The position numbers and the translations under genes are program-made. The notes beneath the pieces were generated by a model. That model was not told the DNA's origin. It saw only the letters and a list, made by a program, of their open reading frames with translations, and ran no database searches. This document shows positions 11,713 through 11,833 of a DNA stretch of 11,833 nt, piece after piece (positions within the stretch are counted from its first letter, which is position 1; every line of letters starts with the position of its first letter). Source of the DNA: DASPWW01 sp035637595 (GTDB lineage: Bacteria; Actinomycetota; Thermoleophilia; Solirubrobacterales; 70-9); NCBI GenBank assembly GCA_035637595.1, contig DASPWW010000161.1:1-11833 (forward strand), given 5' to 3'.

Positions 11713-11833
11713 ATGCCGAACATCGGACCATTGGAACTGGCGATCGTCCTCATCATCGCCCTCGTGATCTTCGGGCCAAAGCGGCTGCCGGAGCTGGGGC
11801 GCTCCATGGGCCGGGGCATCCGCGAGTTCAAGT
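11713..11833 (+). CDS. tatA: Sec-independent translocase TatA, N-terminal part
   Basis: The first 40 residues of a TatA-type protein, cut by the window end. TatA forms the pore-like part of the twin-arginine export system for folded proteins. The sequence starts MPNIGPLELAIVLIIALVIF, a short membrane helix beginning with the conserved glutamate (E8). The hinge FGPKRLPELGRSMGRGIREF follows, leading into the amphipathic helix; FGPK/RLPELG is the family signature. Whether it is TatA or a TatB/E relative would depend on the missing C-terminus. ATG 11713 follows a TACCAT box by 7 nt. The Rieske protein encoded at 4498-5202 has a twin-arginine-like signal and would be a likely client. Confidence 0.92.
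   Translation, partial: MPNIGPLELAIVLIIALVIFGPKRLPELGRSMGRGIREFK

Noticed and set aside
11312..11767. Plus-strand open frame overlapping the Phd fusion and tatA
   Set aside because: No family motif, no start signal, and it covers both the clear Phd domain on the other strand and the start of tatA in a different frame.
1..11833. tRNA, rRNA, CRISPR array, insertion sequence or phage genes
   Set aside because: None seen on reading both strands; no regularly spaced repeats, transposase motifs or terminal repeats.

Overview
The window is very GC-rich and densely coded. It looks like chromosomal DNA of a deep-branching actinobacterium, most likely class Thermoleophilia (Solirubrobacterales or Gaiellales type). 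This is inferred from gene content and protein style: a split cytochrome b6f-like qcrABC set, an AhbA-AhbB type protein between hemB and hemL, a mycobacterial-type bifunctional Dcd, secreted parallel beta-helix proteins with 'DAAGNVD' repeats, and several apparently leaderless genes with a TANNNT box 6-8 nt before the start codon. No database search was possible.

Layout. 1-276 is the 3' end of an ABC-2 type permease. 300-440 is the decayed 3' end of a secreted-protein gene. 451-6737 reads as one long co-directional operon: hemB, a fused siroheme decarboxylase (ahbA-ahbB), hemL, an unrecognised protein with a prenyl-synthase-like segment, then Rieske (qcrA), cytochrome b (qcrB) and subunit IV fused to a c-type cytochrome (qcrC). 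Junctions inside it are overlaps of 4-8 nt or gaps of 13-25 nt. 6749-8028 holds a promoter and a secreted beta-helix protein with a lysine-rich tail. 8039-9792 is a two-gene menaquinone unit: ubiE/menG and a long-chain polyprenyl diphosphate synthase. Then come a minus-strand zinc-ribbon protein (9795-10208), dcd (10338-10916), a minus-strand single-chain Phd-type antitoxin plus RelE/ParE-like domain (10913-11584), and the start of tatA (11713 to the window end).

How the genes fit together. The plus-strand block is a respiration module: tetrapyrrole synthesis (hemL, hemB, siroheme decarboxylase) supplies heme to the quinol:cytochrome c reductase (qcrABC), whose substrate menaquinone needs the polyprenyl synthase and UbiE/MenG. 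The Rieske protein carries a twin-arginine-like signal and a tatA gene lies at the right edge.

Most unusual points: (i) the antitoxin-toxin-like fusion has a 26-bp near-perfect palindrome over its own start codon; (ii) the remnant upstream of hemB is about 75% identical over 84 bp to the 3' end of the beta-helix gene 7.6 kb away, and in both copies the stop codon forms the first bases of a TANNNT box for the next, leaderless GTG gene; (iii) the siroheme decarboxylase fusion suggests a siroheme-linked heme route; (iv) the b6f-like cytochrome b lacks the cysteine that anchors heme c(n); (v) hemL has no ordinary start codon.
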